From positions 106,749 to 170,748 of the forward strand of contig NMRA01000124.1 in NCBI GenBank assembly GCA_002633005.1: a DNA stretch of 64,000 nt, in the 5' to 3' direction. Below are positions 45,900 through 58,548 of this stretch, piece by piece (within the stretch, counting starts at the first letter, position 1; each line of letters opens with the position of its first letter). The stretch comes from Phoronis australis. Its lineage: Eukaryota; Phoronida; Phoronidae. A program made the translations under genes and the position numbers. A model generated the notes under the pieces. The model saw only the letters and a program-made list of their open reading frames with translations. It was not told the DNA's origin and made no database searches.

Positions 45900-47560
45900 T
45901 GTTCGCAGGATAAAGGGTGCATTTTTGTCCGATTGACATGAAATTTGGACACATCGTCACAAATATTTATATATCTCCACAATGTCTCCACGATACTTGT
46001 TTTTGCCTTTGTTTGAGATCAGTCACCAGATGGTGCTGTAGCATCTATTTTTATGTGGGCCAGATGAACAGGAATTGTGGCATCCCTGATCCTCCGGCTG
46101 GCCATGGACCGGCCTGCCAGTCAGCATCTGGCCGTTTTTTCACATCTGCTGCTGTATCTCCAAAACCCCTGGATGTATGTCCATGAAATTTTGTGTATAA
46201 GTTTCATTCATGGATAAATCCATCTACCGGTGTGCTCCGTGGTGGCAATTCTGTTTTTTTTAAGCTTGTGTATCTTCAGAGTTCATTAATGGATTTTCAC
46301 AACAGTTGGCAAATAGGTATCTATTGGGGAGATGACCCCACTTTTCCTTCTGTTTTGGATAGATTTAACGTATATTATGGCTTCTAGTGGTCATTTTTAC
46401 TGTTTCGAGTCTGTTTTTGACATCTGCTTCTCCATCGGCTAAACCACCCTAGGATGATTATGAAAATTGGCATAGATATTCCTACTGTGAAGAGGGTGCC
46501 TGGCGATAATAAGACAGCTACTGACTACTGTGGTGCTACCTAGTGGTATTTTTTGTTCAGGGCTATATCTCCAAAATCCTTTGCAGCATCTTTGTAAAAT
46601 AGGGCAAATGTATTTGTATAAAAGTAGCAACTGATTATGATGACTTTCAGAGCGATCTGACTACTGCTGTTGCCTCCTACTGGCAGTTTTTTGCCTTTTC
46701 CTCAAAATCCCATGGAGGTCGAGGTCCTTGGCGGATTTCTTTGAAGTTTCATAAATAGGTTTCTATTAAAGAGGCGGTGACACGTTTTTTTTCAGATGGA
46801 TTTGACATAGTGTATTCCACCTAGTGGGCATTTTTATTATTTTAGAGTTTTTTTTTGCATCCGCCTTTCTATCGGATGAGCATGGCTGACAATAATTTTT
46901 GGATGGCATTGACTACAGTGATGCCCCCTAATGGCAATTTTACTTTTTCCGAGTCTGCAACTGTTTTTTCTAAACCCCTTGCAGGATCTTAATAATGTGG
47001 CGTATGTGCCTATATGAAGCTGATGGTGTATGATGACGAGTTCAGAACAGTGTCCCCTAGTGCCAGTTTTATTTTTTCTGTTTGCCTCTGTATTTCCAGA
47101 GTTCCTTTACAGATTTTCATGAAAGCGAGCAAATAGATATGTATTGGGGAAATGACACCACCTTCCCTTCCCATTTCGGATGGATTCAACTTATTTTGCG
47201 CCACCTATTGGCCATTCTTACTTTATAAGTATGTTTTTGTTGTCCACATCTCTGTTGGCTGAAGCACTGTAAGGATGATTATGAAAATTGGCATATACGT
47301 TCCTACTTGGACAAGGACTGCAGAAGATGATTTTCAGTTGGCTCGAATGTACCGTTTCTGACTACCATTGTACCCCTTATTGGCAAGTTTATTATTTTAG
47401 GTTTGCCTCTGTGTCTTCGAAGTTCCTGTACGGATTTTATCAAAAAAAGTTTCTATTGAAGAGATAAAAACACCTTTCCATTTTCGGATTGATTTGACAT
47501 ACTGTATGCCACTTAGTGTCCATTTTTTTGTTTTGGAGTTAGGTTTTTGATGTCTGTCTG
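45900..47560 (+). repeat. Degenerate array of about 150-bp modules
   Basis: Successive modules carry the landmarks GCCACCTAGTGGCAATTTT-like, CTGTATCTCCAAAAC-like, GGATTTTCATGAAATTTGG-like and TTTTCAGATGGATTTGACAT-like, spaced by roughly 105-170 bp. The same modules occur at 56930-57660 (plus) and about 31757-32170 (minus). No stable reading frame is seen. It appears to be an old satellite or the body of a repeat-rich mobile element. Confidence 0.75.
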
Positions 47561-47685
47561 TCCTAAAGTTTGGTATGCGGACAGATCTGAAATATGTCAT
47601 CCTTTTTTGCTACAACTTACCTTTCTCGAGTTATTAAATAATTTTTGATACCTGATCTTTAATTTACTAATTCCTTGCACTACTT

Positions 47686-47902
47686 TTGTTAACTTACCAT
47701 AGTTTGTTTCTTAATCATTTTTTGTCATCATCATTCATCATTATCATTAGCATTGTTATCATTTTCATCATCATCATTATCATCGTTTTTCGTTCAGTTT
47801 TGTGTTCCTCTACAAGGCTGTGTTTTAATCATTTTATCATTATCGGCACCACCGCCACCTCATCGCATTTTTCATCACCGTCATCATCATTGCACTCCTC
47901 AT

Positions 47903-47936
<34 letters not shown>

Positions 47937-47976
47937 CTCATCACTGTCATCATCATCATCATCATTTGCAAATTAT
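47686..47976. repeat. (TCA)n microsatellite region
   Basis: Interrupted CAT/TCA trinucleotide repeats with several pure runs, the longest around 47908-47935. They give spurious Ser- or His-rich frames. Confidence 0.9.
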
Positions 47977-48689
47977 CTCTCAATTTCGTTCTCTAGAACA
48001 CATTTTTGTTTCTATTTTATAGTTTTCGAGTATTTGCTAAACTGTTCACTTTACTTGTTTAAACACTGGTTTATTGAACCCGTCAGGAGGTAAACCCTCT
48101 AAACTTTTTGTGAGCCATTTAAATTTCTTAGGGTCCATGGAAACAATCCACTAATTGCGCAACCATAGAATGACGCATCTTGTCTTATCACAGGAAAATA
48201 CAGAAAGATAATTATAATGAAAAACAAAACACGTGATTCTAATTTCTAAGTTTTCATTTCGTTAACTCAACAAAAATTGCTTCCAACTATGCATCCGTAA
48301 AAATCAACACAGTCTTGAGAGAACGCTGCTGCCACACAAAACTAGTGACAAGCTGAAAGATCTTCTTTACACAATACATACATACCTAAAGTTTACTATC
48401 TTGCAGTCTAAACAATGACTGGGAGGTTTTTGTGGAAAATATTTTTGTTTTCAGTCAAAAAATTAAGTGGGTTAAGCTTTGTGTTTCATTTTTGCAAATA
48501 CCAGTATTGTTATCCTGTCTTCTGTAGACATAACATAGTGAGCCATACTTCAGGTTTTTTACCTTTAATTAATGATGTTATCCTTGTTAGTTTCGTATTC
48601 CATTTAGATAACAAGGATTTTTTGCGAAAGTTGCATTTTTGCTTTGTTTTTGTATATTATGCCACCCATCTGTAATTCATTGTCACATG

Positions 48690-49345
48690 TGTCGAAGACA
48701 TTTCCATTGTGGTGTAGCACATTTGTACCCATGCTAAAAGCAATTCTGCTCTGGTTTTCAACATTTGACTGAAGTGAAAAATACTTCCATTGAGACAAAA
48801 CACTTCGTCATTGAGATTAATAACCTTTCCATTTAAGGATGAAACATATGAACCAGGGTTAAATTTTTTTACTCACGTGAGAAAAAAACGTTTTCATTAG
48901 AATTTGTAAAATTTTCATTTTACATTTTGTCCTATATGCAAAAACATTTCTACTAGAGTGAAGTTCATTTTCATTAGGGTGAAAACAGATTTCCTAGCTA
49001 GAATGAGAAACATTTCTGCTAGGGTATATAACTTTGCTATCTACGATGGGTGAAAAGATTCCACTAAGGTCAAACATGTTTCTAGAAAGGTGAAACACGT
49101 GTCTAGATAAGAGTAGAAAAGATTTCTACTTCAATATACATTAGATATATTTCCACTCTTGTGAAAAATGTTTCCACTGAACTAAAGTTGCATTTCCATC
49201 GAGGTGAAAATGTTTTCATTAGGGTAAAAGACATCCTGTCATATGTAAAACATTTCCATCAGACCATAAATAGTTCCACCTGTTTGAAGAACATTTTCAC
49301 TTTGGTAAAACACATTTCCATTGTAATGAAATTTTCCACCAGAGT
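48690..49345. repeat. Strongly decayed 21-bp satellite
   Basis: A motif like ACATTTCCATTAGGGTGAAAA recurs with a period of about 21 bp: TTCCA-type landmarks lie at 48702, 48723, 48744, 48765 and 48785 and again at 49151, 49172, 49194, 49254, 49274, 49316 and 49334. About 30 copies can be followed, with few identical neighbours. Confidence 0.8.
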
Positions 49346-50164
49346 TAAAGATATCCCCCAAAAATTTAAAAATTACAAAAATATTTGTTTTGATGTTAAT
49401 CAATGTTAATAGTTTGCCTGGAGCTTCAAGGATAATCTGGCTGTAATTTCACCCAAAATCTTTAGGAACTAATCTGTAAAAAAATGAAAACTAATTTTGA
49501 TGCTTCAAAAGTGCTTTTACAACTCAAATTCTATGTTATGTTAAGATTCCTGTAAAACAATTGTCAGAAAATCAGACGAAATAATATGCTAAAGTAAACT
49601 CAAGGGGTTGCAATGAAAAACAAATTACCAATAATCCCTGGAGGCTGTCAACTTCTATTAATACAAGATGACTTTATCTCTAAACAAGCCATGAGAATTT
49701 GCCAGTGACTTTAATGGGATTTCAAATTGATCAAGCAAAGGCCCAAATTGAATACATTACATGGGAGTGCATCTCGCGAGTCATTAAATAATAAAGGGAA
49801 ATTACAAGGGAACAATTTGTTTCTTAATCTTGTTACTATCCGGTAGTGCGTGATTAAACAGCTCTTTTAGCTGAGACAAATAACGTCTCAATGGCATAGT
49901 CGCCTTCCTCAGATAGTGGTCACATGAGGGAATGGACAGATTTCTATCAGCCGCTCTGTGATTGGCACTCAATGTCAAGAAGGAACAGTCAGTTGGATAT
50001 TTTGCCAAGTTAAGCCCAAACTGGGTCACGCAAATGGATATTGTCACAGACACGTCTTGTCAACGTTCTTTGATTCATTTCAACCGCCTAACCCCTGTCA
50101 CCCCAATATAGCTGTTGATCACTACGAATCTGACTTTATTGGACAAATCTCGTTCATCAACATC

Positions 50165-50238
50165 ATGTTTTCCAATGCGATGTTTCCGTTTTACCACCAA
50201 CCCACTGCAGCACCTGATGATATATACCGTCACTCATG
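50165..50238 (+). CDS. Candidate first coding exon of the trachealess/NPAS gene
   Basis: The ATG at 50165 opens MFSNAMFPFYHQPTAAPDDI and ends YRHS with a split TG codon before the donor GTGAGA. Phase 2 out matches the bHLH exon at 61313, which begins with one completing base. An aromatic/proline-rich N-terminus ending in a His-Ser-Trp-like motif recalls Drosophila Trachealess. The open frame extends upstream to 49928 without an ATG. The link is inferred; the intron would be 11 kb. Confidence 0.4.
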
Positions 50239-50795
50239 GTGAGATAATTTTGTATTTGCATCCCGAGATTTGATTTTTAGCAATTTCAAAAAACTAAACG
50301 TATATTTGAGTTGCATGTGGTGATATCTGGGCTCTTTACTGTTTGGATTTCAGTTTTGTTGCACGATTTGTTTTTTAGTAATTTTAAGCCAATTACTGTC
50401 AGAAAATCTAATTGTGTTAGCTTTTATTTTATAATGTTATGTCTCTAACATTTTCTTGAACTGTTTCATCCAACTGCATTGGAAATTTCTTGCATTTTAA
50501 AATTCTAATTGCGAATGCATCAATGTCATTTTGATATTAAAAGGTGCTTTCCCATTAGGGGAACTTCGGTTTATCAAAGCTTCGCCAAAACTTCGCTTAG
50601 CTTTTCCACTAGAAAGCGATGTGGAAGTTCTCGCTAGATGGCGATTCATTCATCATTCCATAAACACCAGACGGTGTAGTTCATTCGTACTCTCAAACGA
50701 ATATTGAGTGGTGTGTTTGAGGCTAGCTGAAAATTGTTCTTCTGCCATTTACCAGTGTTTATGAAAATGATCAGTGTCATTTTCCATCAGATGCG

Positions 50796-50825
50796 TATTC
50801 TTTATTTATTTATTTATTTATTTAC
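50796..50825. repeat. (TTTA)n microsatellite
   Basis: About seven uninterrupted TTTA units. Confidence 0.9.
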
Positions 50826-51568
50826 GCATGTCAATAACAATGAACATGTTTTGCGGGATATCTTATCCTATGTCGTTGCCGTGATCTCTATTGATAACTT
50901 TTTCGTAGTTTTGCTCTGACCTTTCCCACTACACCGCAGTTTCGATGAGTACCGAAACTTGGCTTTTAAATCCTACTATTTTCAGCAAAGTTTCACTTGC
51001 AGATTACCGGTAACTACCAGTAAACTTTGCTTTTTGCGAAGTTTCGCCTCTTATGAGAAAGCACCTGAAATGTTTAAGTTTACTATTTAAGAAATTTGGT
51101 TTGGTATTATAGTCATTATCTACAATGTAAGTTTCAATTATAATTATAAAATTTCTAAGATGCGTGGGAAATTTGCAACATGATCTCCATCACAAGAACC
51201 CAACACTGCAACAGTTGGTCAGCAGTCAACTGGGTATGTGTCTTTCATCTTTTTCCCGTTGTCCGAATCTTCCAATAATCAATTTTTTTATTCACCTACT
51301 GTTCTGAGCCTGCTCACCTGAACATTGCTAGATTTACCCATTGATTTCTGTGATGTACAATTACCTGGTCGGTCACTGGTAAGCATGGGAGATAAGTCTT
51401 TTTTCAGTATATCGACGGCCTTACTGAAATGTTTTTTTTTAAATATAAACGGTTAATGTATGGGTTAAAATAACAGTTTCACTTATTTCTTACCATCTTA
51501 ATTGTTTACATTCACCAGACTGGTAAATAGTGAAAAGTTAGCAAGTAGGACTTTAAGACATTGATACT

Positions 51569-51909
51569 TTTAAAGCGGCGTTTCCACCTGTTTTGTTGGC
51601 TAAAATGCAGTTAGGTCCGTCTCTTAAGTCGGTCTCACAACATTAACCTTACCATGCTAGAGTTCTATTTCCGTTACCAACTGAGGAACATCGAAACCGT
51701 CTTTGGCTCAAGAAAACGCTTCAGAGTTTATTGGGGTTCGCCAACCCTAAAAATTGGGGATGCAAAAATTTGTGTATGTACTGATTGCCTGCTCATTTGG
51801 CAGCTATTCACAATCAGATGACCATGGTAATATTTTTAAATCCCAAAGCCCTTGGGGTTAAGTATTCAATGTTGATAGCCTGGAAATAAACATGAAATGC
51901 AGCTTCAAA
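51569..51909 (+). mobile_element. Non-autonomous inverted-repeat element, family M, copy 3
   Basis: The left end TTTAAAGCGGCGTTTCCACC and the right end CATGAAATGCAGCTTCAAA are imperfect inverted repeats with the family's TTTAAAGCTGCATTTC terminus, and TTGGCTAAAA/TAGCCTGG-type segments lie inside. The copy is more diverged than that at 26144. Confidence 0.65.
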
Positions 51910-52284
51910 GGTGTCATTGAGTTTGACAAACTGATTGCCTTCATAATTAGCAGGTGTACAGAATTAACTAACCTAAAGCATTGTCAACTGCCTTTATATG
52001 TATTAAATGAAATGCTGCCTACCCATTGCCAAGGTGACCCACTAATCATTGAGTTACTTTATGCTGTTTCATCATGGGTAATCACTGATATAAGACTAAT
52101 CCAGGTCTCCCCTTTCACCCCATGTTTACAACAGCATGAGATAGCCCTCATGAATGGATGAATTAAGGGGTGAATATACAATATTCAGAGCTTATTAACA
52201 CATTTGAGGAGGCATGTAGTACTAGAATTAATGACAGGGCTTTGTGTTTATATTTTCTTAAGTGCAAAACTGAGTGCCAGTTAC

Positions 52285-52733
52285 AAGGTACCTAAATTAC
52301 ATGGTCAACCAACGGACTCATAAAAACGGGCACGGACGCATGAACACGACTCACGGACCTGCAAACACCGTCCACTGACTCACTAACACGGGAACGGACT
52401 CACAAAACATGATCCACGCACCCAAATACACTGGACACGGACTCATATTCCCGAGGAAACACGGTTAACGGACTGCCAATTAAACACGGGTCACGGACTC
52501 ATCGGCTTCCTGGGTCAGCTGACATCTCCATTTTGTCCGTGACCCAAGTTTGGCGGTCCATTAACCGTGTTTCCTCGGGAATATGAGTCCGTGTATTTGG
52601 GTGCGTGGATCGTGTTTTGTGAGTCCGTTCCCGTGTTTGTGAGTCGGTGGACGGTGTTTGCAGGTCTGTGAGTTGTGTTCATGTGTCCGTGCCTGTGTTT
52701 ATGAGTCCGTTGACCGTGTAGTTTAGGTACCTT
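52285..52733. mobile_element. Near-palindromic foldback element of 449 bp
   Basis: The left arm begins AAGGTACCTAAATTACATGG and the right arm ends CCGTGTAGTTTAGGTACCTT, its inverted complement. The arms pair for roughly 200 bp each around a loop of about 35 bp near 52500-52535. Each arm is itself built of repeated ACGGACTCA and AACACGGG blocks at about 20-25-bp intervals. The left arm carries a small extra segment (TGGACAC). Confidence 0.9.
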
Positions 52734-52889
52734 GAGTTAGTGGAGTTAGTCCAGGCTAGAAATTCCCACATAGCCTCATAGCAAATAAAAAGATTTTTAG
52801 TGTTCGAAATGAGGTGAGTCTGTTAAATAGGTGGAGAATTACTGTAAACTGCTTTTGGTATTTTGCAGTTTTATTGCAAGTCAAAATTT

Positions 52890-53199
52890 TTTATTTTGTG
52901 CTTTGCCTGGTTTAGCTGGTTATGAAAATCGAATTATGCCTTTTACTCTCATAAAATCGCCCTTGTATTCCTCCTCATGGTAGCATTTATTTCCATTATA
53001 CTAACATAATCCATCAGTGATCCTAAAATTATGAATTTGAAAATGCTGCATGTACACATTGTCTGTGAGTTGAGTTGGTGACTGGAAATAGAATCTACAT
53101 GAAATCAAGGAAAGGAATATTGTGAAACTAATTTATGAGATGAAAAGGTCTAATTTGGTTTTGGTTTTTAGCCAGCTAAACAGGGCTATGTGCAGCTTA
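52890..53199 (+). mobile_element. Non-autonomous inverted-repeat element, family M, copy 4
   Basis: The right end (AGCCAGCTAAACAGGGCTAT then GTGCAGCTTA) and internal blocks (CTCATAAAATC, GATCCTAAAATTATGAAT) match copy 2 closely. The left end (TTTGCCTGGTTTAGCTGGTT) is degraded at its outer edge, so the left boundary is approximate. Confidence 0.68.
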
Positions 53200-53627
53200 G
53201 TGTACCTATGAAATAGCTTTTTAAACTGTAAATTATTGTGATTATGGGAATTGCAATGTTAAAAGTAATCAGATTGTTGTTAATACAAGAGGCAACATTC
53301 TAACTGAGAGCACAAAAGTGTCTTTCAGTTGACTCAATTTCTAATTCTGGTGTGCTAGACTGGTAGAGTTGTTAGGTACAAAACACAATTTCTTTCATTC
53401 ATTTTTGTGTGAATCATTTTGTGAGTTTCTTTCCTCACGTCATTGGCAACTTGACGTCTTGATGGCAGCAAAGAATTTTAAAAAATGCTAGGAAATATCT
53501 TGCTGCATTTAATCTATACAGTTGTTGCCCATCAACCATACTATTGTCAACTAGCGACAAGACATATTTCATAACATCACCACTGTATCTGAAAATGGCT
53601 ATTGCTTGCGTGTTGGCACATTGGGGC

Positions 53628-53836
53628 CATGACCCCCAGCTCATTATAAAATAACCCACTCATGGCCCCCAGCTCATTGCAAGATAACCCCCTCATGGCC
53701 CTCACCTCATTACAAAATAACTCCCCCATGGCTCCTTATTCATTACAAAATAACATTTCATGGGCCCCAGGTCATTGCAAAATAACCCCTTCTTGGCCCC
53801 CTGCGCATTGCAAAGGAGCCCCTCCCCCAGTCATTC
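53628..53836. repeat. 33-bp minisatellite (about 6 copies)
   Basis: Units like CAGCTCATTGCAAAATAACC followed by CCCTCATGGCCCC recur at 53637, 53670, 53703, 53736, 53768 and 53801, a 33-bp period. Because the period is a multiple of three, one frame stays open over the array (11-residue repeats such as MAPSSLQDNPL). No sign of real coding use is seen. Confidence 0.85.
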
Positions 53837-56485
53837 GGATCCCACTATAGTCAACACAGAAATGTTAACTTGCAGAATTTTGTGCCAGTAATTAATTACA
53901 GTTTAGTTATCTCATATTAATAAACCTATAATTTTTGGTTGAAACATTAGAACCACAGTACAGTAATTCTGTCTCCAAATGTTTGGGACAATTGCCAAAA
54001 TGTTCACATTCCATTTATCAATGGTTGATTACCATTATGCAAAATTGGTAATTTTAGCAAAACGGGAAATGTTTCATGATATCTACACACTGCACACTAT
54101 GCTTGTAATAGACAATGGTAAAATGTCATTAACTTTTGTGGAGAATTTGAACAAAACAGAATTTCACTTGTGGGTCATATTGTGTGCGAAATACCGGTAA
54201 GTGAAAAATTGCTGTATGATATAAATTTACTGTTAATCTGTAACCCTTAGCTTTGTTTAATTGACAAGTTGTGAGGGGAAATTAATTACAAATATTGTAT
54301 AAGCGTTCATGTCTTATAGCTCCCAAAACTTATGAAATTCACTTTTATCTTTGATTAACAAAATGTCAGAGTTTTTGCCTTATTCATGTGGAAAATCCCA
54401 GACTTTCTTATTATAATTACTTGACTCATGCATGAGAGTTTGATGGATTTACCCAATTCCATTGCTTTGGTCATGAAGAGAATCCTATGTTGACATCCTA
54501 ACCGGTCGAGATTGGGCAGCTCGACCAGTTTGTGCACCACAGAATTTGCCGGTTCAGAGCAAAGGCATTAAATTGTTCTGTAGGTAATCAGACCACCATA
54601 AACACATTAGGGGCAACAATAGTATTATTTTTTAAATTTTTGTTTTGAAAGTTTGTAAATAGCATATTTGAATAGCTCGTGAAAAGCACACGCGATTAAT
54701 GTTTTTGAATTTTTGAAAATTGGACAAGAAATGTGACTTTTTACTTACTGGGCATAGCGCCACCTACTGATTTTTGGCTCCCCAAGTTACATGCCATGGA
54801 TATTAAACTGGCTGAATATGGTGTGATTTATGCTTCCACATGAATGACTAAATTGTCACCTAATGGTGTATTCTGTGAGCAAATCTTGTGTAAAATCAAT
54901 TGCTTTGGATTGTTTTTACGCATCGGCATATATACCGGTACATATGTGCCCATCCACACTTTTAAAAAATGTGTTATGATCACACAAGCTGGGCTTACCA
55001 CCCACTCCCTCATTTCGCCAGTTTAAGCATACTGGCCAGTAACCTGGACGGGTATGGTAGTTTTGAATGAACTGCGTAGCCTAAGGTTGTCACTAAAAAC
55101 TCTGAAAAACATGTCCACCTGAGGTTTACATTGTCTATAAAAGGAGACCGTAGGTACTATCTGACTTTCCATTTTTCCCTTGTTACCTTTCTTCTTAAAT
55201 GTCATTACAGGCTGTTTCTACATTTGATAGCAAGATATAATTTACTTCTGAGGTCTCTCTTACATGGACTTTGATCAGTCTCCGAGTCCCAATCCTCGGC
55301 AATATTTCAATTTTTTATGGAGATTCCGACTCTTGTGGGAAATTAATGTTTGATGTAGTGACTAGTATTCAGTGCTTTCAAGCCAACATTGCAAGAGTGT
55401 TTATGGTTAATCTGAGGTTAATGAGTGGCCTAGCGATTTCTTACCGCCGGTGTATTTGCTAATTATGCTACTGACTAAAACAGGTAATTGTAGTGCCAGT
55501 ATAATCTGCAAATTTCGCAGTTTTGATGATGCTCAAGTCCTTAAAGATGTTAGGAGCCTGCCTTTCCCAAAAAAGACGAAATTAACTATTAAGACCGCTT
55601 AGCATTATGAAATTGATCTTTGCTCAGATGAGATGTTATTTATGAGCGTAGAAAGTTCTGACAGTTTGTTATTATTTGAAGCCATGTTTGGCTCGTGAAA
55701 TAACCATCTAAGCTCTACTTAACAAATCTAAATCTCAAGCAGCAAAAAACTGTCAGTTCTTCCCGAATACCAAAAATCCTTTCTGATCAAATCTAACTTA
55801 CATAAGTTATGATAAGGGGTCTAAAACTGAAATTGATTTTTTGACAAAGTAAGTTTATAGCGGCTTTAAAAAAACTTATATTATGGCTAACTATTCTCAT
55901 GGTATGAAAAAGATTCCATACTGCACTTCTAAGTTCCACCATTGATCAGTAATCTCCAGTCCTAGACCAGCAAACACTATACAAATTCCCTACCCACCCC
56001 TAACCTTGGCACACACAACGAAAACAATCTGTACACTGTGATTTAACCCAAAACATAGGGTATCTTTGGTGTGTGTAAATAGATCTACAAGTTCCAAATA
56101 CTGCCAATTTCCATGTGCGCATTTGCATGTTTGCATATAGTTATTCATGAAGTGCTTCATAATGAATTGTATTGCTCGGGACTCGGGAGATTTTCTAAAG
56201 GAATAATTTTAGTTTTTCAATGTGTTTTTTCCTTGCAACAACTGAGCACAGTTTCAATTCTACCAAATGTGTGCAACCCTCAAGTTGCATTATATTGGCA
56301 AGAATAATGTGTTCTCCAATGACTTCAAAATACTATCAGATTATCTCCACTGAAGAATTCTACTGGGAGAGTACAGTTATGGTAAGTAGCCTGTGCTGAC
56401 TGAAAAGTTTTTATATAAGCAGCCAACATTGTACATGTTGGAATCATCCTGCAATGTGCTAATTACGTGGCAAAATATATTTTTG

Positions 56486-58548
56486 TTCACACTCTATAGG
56501 TCGCTTTTTTCCTCCGATTCGCACGAAGTTCACACACAACTAATTCCGGAATGGCTGGAAGCCTGTTGTTTTTCGTCATGATCGGATTCAAGATGTCGGA
56601 CATGGTGGTCATTTTTTTTTCGAATTCAGATTCAAATGCTCACAGAGGCTGCAATTTTTCACGTACATGGCTGAAAATTGGTACGGATATTGTACCAGAC
56701 AGGTACTGCAGTTGTGCTGTAAATCATTTACATCCGATGGAAGATGGCGGAAATATCGTCCATTGCGTTTGGGCACCTCGATTTCAAGACAAAAACGTTT
56801 TGTCCTATACGGAAAGTGCATTGTAGAACTAATTACTTCGAAATTTTTCATGTGTTAGTTTCCTGTTTGTAGCTTTGTTATCGAGAGCTGCTTAATCGGA
56901 AGTTGTTTTTAATATGGCAGTTCTTACGCATTTTTATGCGCCCACATATTTATATGTGGACGCATTATGCCGTCATCTCTGTCCGTCCGTCCGTCCGGGC
57001 GGCGTCCGTCCGGCGTCTGGCGTCCGGCGTCCGCTGCTCTATCTCCAAAACCCTTTGACAAACGTTCATGAAATTTGGCACTTATATTCTATTTATGAAT
57101 GGGACGGCATGTGCGAAGTTTCGGACGGATCCGACTACCGGTGTGCCACCTAGTGGCAATTTTAGTTTTTTACGCTTACCTTTGTATCTTCAAAAGTCCT
57201 GAACGGATTTTCATGAAATTTGGTTTGTAGGCACCTAGTAGTGAGATGACGCTATCCTGCCGTTTTCAGATGGATTCGACATAGTTTGCGCCACCTAGTG
57301 GCCATTTTTAGTGTTTTCGAGTCTGTTTTTGTGCGTCCACCCCTCTATCAACCAAACCGCTCAAAGGATGATTGTGAAAATTGGCGTGTATGTGCTTACT
57401 ATAAGGAAGACAGCTGACAATGATTTTCAGATGATTTGGACTACTGTGGCGCCTCCTAGTGGTATTTTTTTTTTTTTTGCGCCCATGGCTGTATCTCCCA
57501 AACCGTTTGCAGGATCTTTACTAAATTTAGCAAGTGTATTTATGTGATGTTGACAACGGACGATGACGACTTTAGGATGATTCTGACTACCGGTATTCCT
57601 CTAGTGGCAATTTTAGTATTTGCCTCTAGTGGCAATTTTAGTATTTTACATTGACCTCTGTATTTTCTTCAGGTGTGTACTTTGTGTTACTTCGTGACTA
57701 TGAAGGAAAAGTTCCAAGTAGAAATTTGTTTCTGGCATTCTAATGCTGTGCTAATCTCGTATGTTGGTAAATTTGTTTTTAATTCTATGTTTCTGTGGTG
57801 CTTTAAGCAACTGGTGTATAGGATGTGCTTGTATTATGAAGATTACTCACATTTTGCCCCTAGCCTATTGAGGAGACAAGGACCATGCCTTTCCATTTTG
57901 CAAAGTACAACATACTACATTATTATATGCCCTCTACTGGCCACTTTATGGTACCAATAAACAACCCTAGAAGGATACCGTATGCAGTGCAATTGTGGGC
58001 GCATTTCAACGCTCTGCGTTGCTCTTGTCATCACATTTAATCGTCTGTGGTGCCATTTTGAACAGGAAGAGCAAATGACATGAATTTTTGCATGTGGATT
58101 ACTTAAGGTATACTCTTTCAAGTGAATTTAACATTTTTTCTCAGACGTACCGTTTTTGAGTTATTTGACTCTCAATTTCAAAAAAAATGCAAAACACTTT
58201 GAAATTTTTGTTTCGAAAATTTTGTGAAATTTTGTGAAACTACTCTGTGAGATAGAGTTTTGAGTGGGCTTTCAGGAGATATTTTCCATTTTTCGCTAAG
58301 AAGTCTCTTTTTTGAATTATTTGTGATCTTCTGATGACTGTTCCTTTGTTGACTGTTTTTGCTACACTTTTGTTGGTTTACCTTCTATTAAACAAGACTA
58401 CAGCCTACTTCTGACATCTTCATTTGGCATATGATTGTTATGATCATGTTCATCGTCGACACAACCATTGTCATTGTCATCATCATCTGTAATATTCTTT
58501 TCAGTCAATTTCGCCAAGTGTCACTCCTCCCAGCGCTTTCATTTGTGA
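56486..58548 (+). repeat. Composite repeat, copy B (plus orientation)
   Basis: Module P (56486-56870; GGCTGCAATTTTTCACGTAC, ATTGTACCAGACAGGTACTG) is followed by a terminus-like ATGCGCCCACATATTTATAT with TCCG repeats, an array of about 150-bp modules (56930-57660; CTAGTGG at 57150, 57295, 57456, 57601), and module Q (about 57985-58548; GCCATTTTGAACAGGAAGAG, AGTCAATTTCGCCAAGTGTC). P and Q match 33110-32220 in inverted orientation. Confidence 0.75.

Larger units (their letters stand above)
38451..45900. other. Gene-poor region
   Basis: Apart from the weak exon candidate near 40.1 kb I see no gene. A short TAG repeat lies near 39388. A C homopolymer followed by an undetermined base lies at 41360-41375, within a CpG-richer patch (41130-41460). 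The rest is AT-rich. Confidence 0.5.

Noticed and set aside
47686-48093. Ser-rich and His-rich open frames
   Set aside because: Produced by the (TCA)n repeat; no splice context or conserved domain.
45900-49345. CRISPR-like array, because repeats recur at regular spacing
   Set aside because: The host is a eukaryote, repeats are degenerate and there are no identical repeats separated by unique spacers.
49928-50164. Upstream in-frame extension of the candidate first trachealess exon as coding
   Set aside because: No ATG in the extension; it is more likely 5' UTR or intron, so the ATG at 50165 was preferred.
55130-55150. TATAAAAGG string as a core promoter
   Set aside because: No gene or initiator-linked exon is recognisable downstream; a single TATA-like string is expected by chance in AT-rich DNA.
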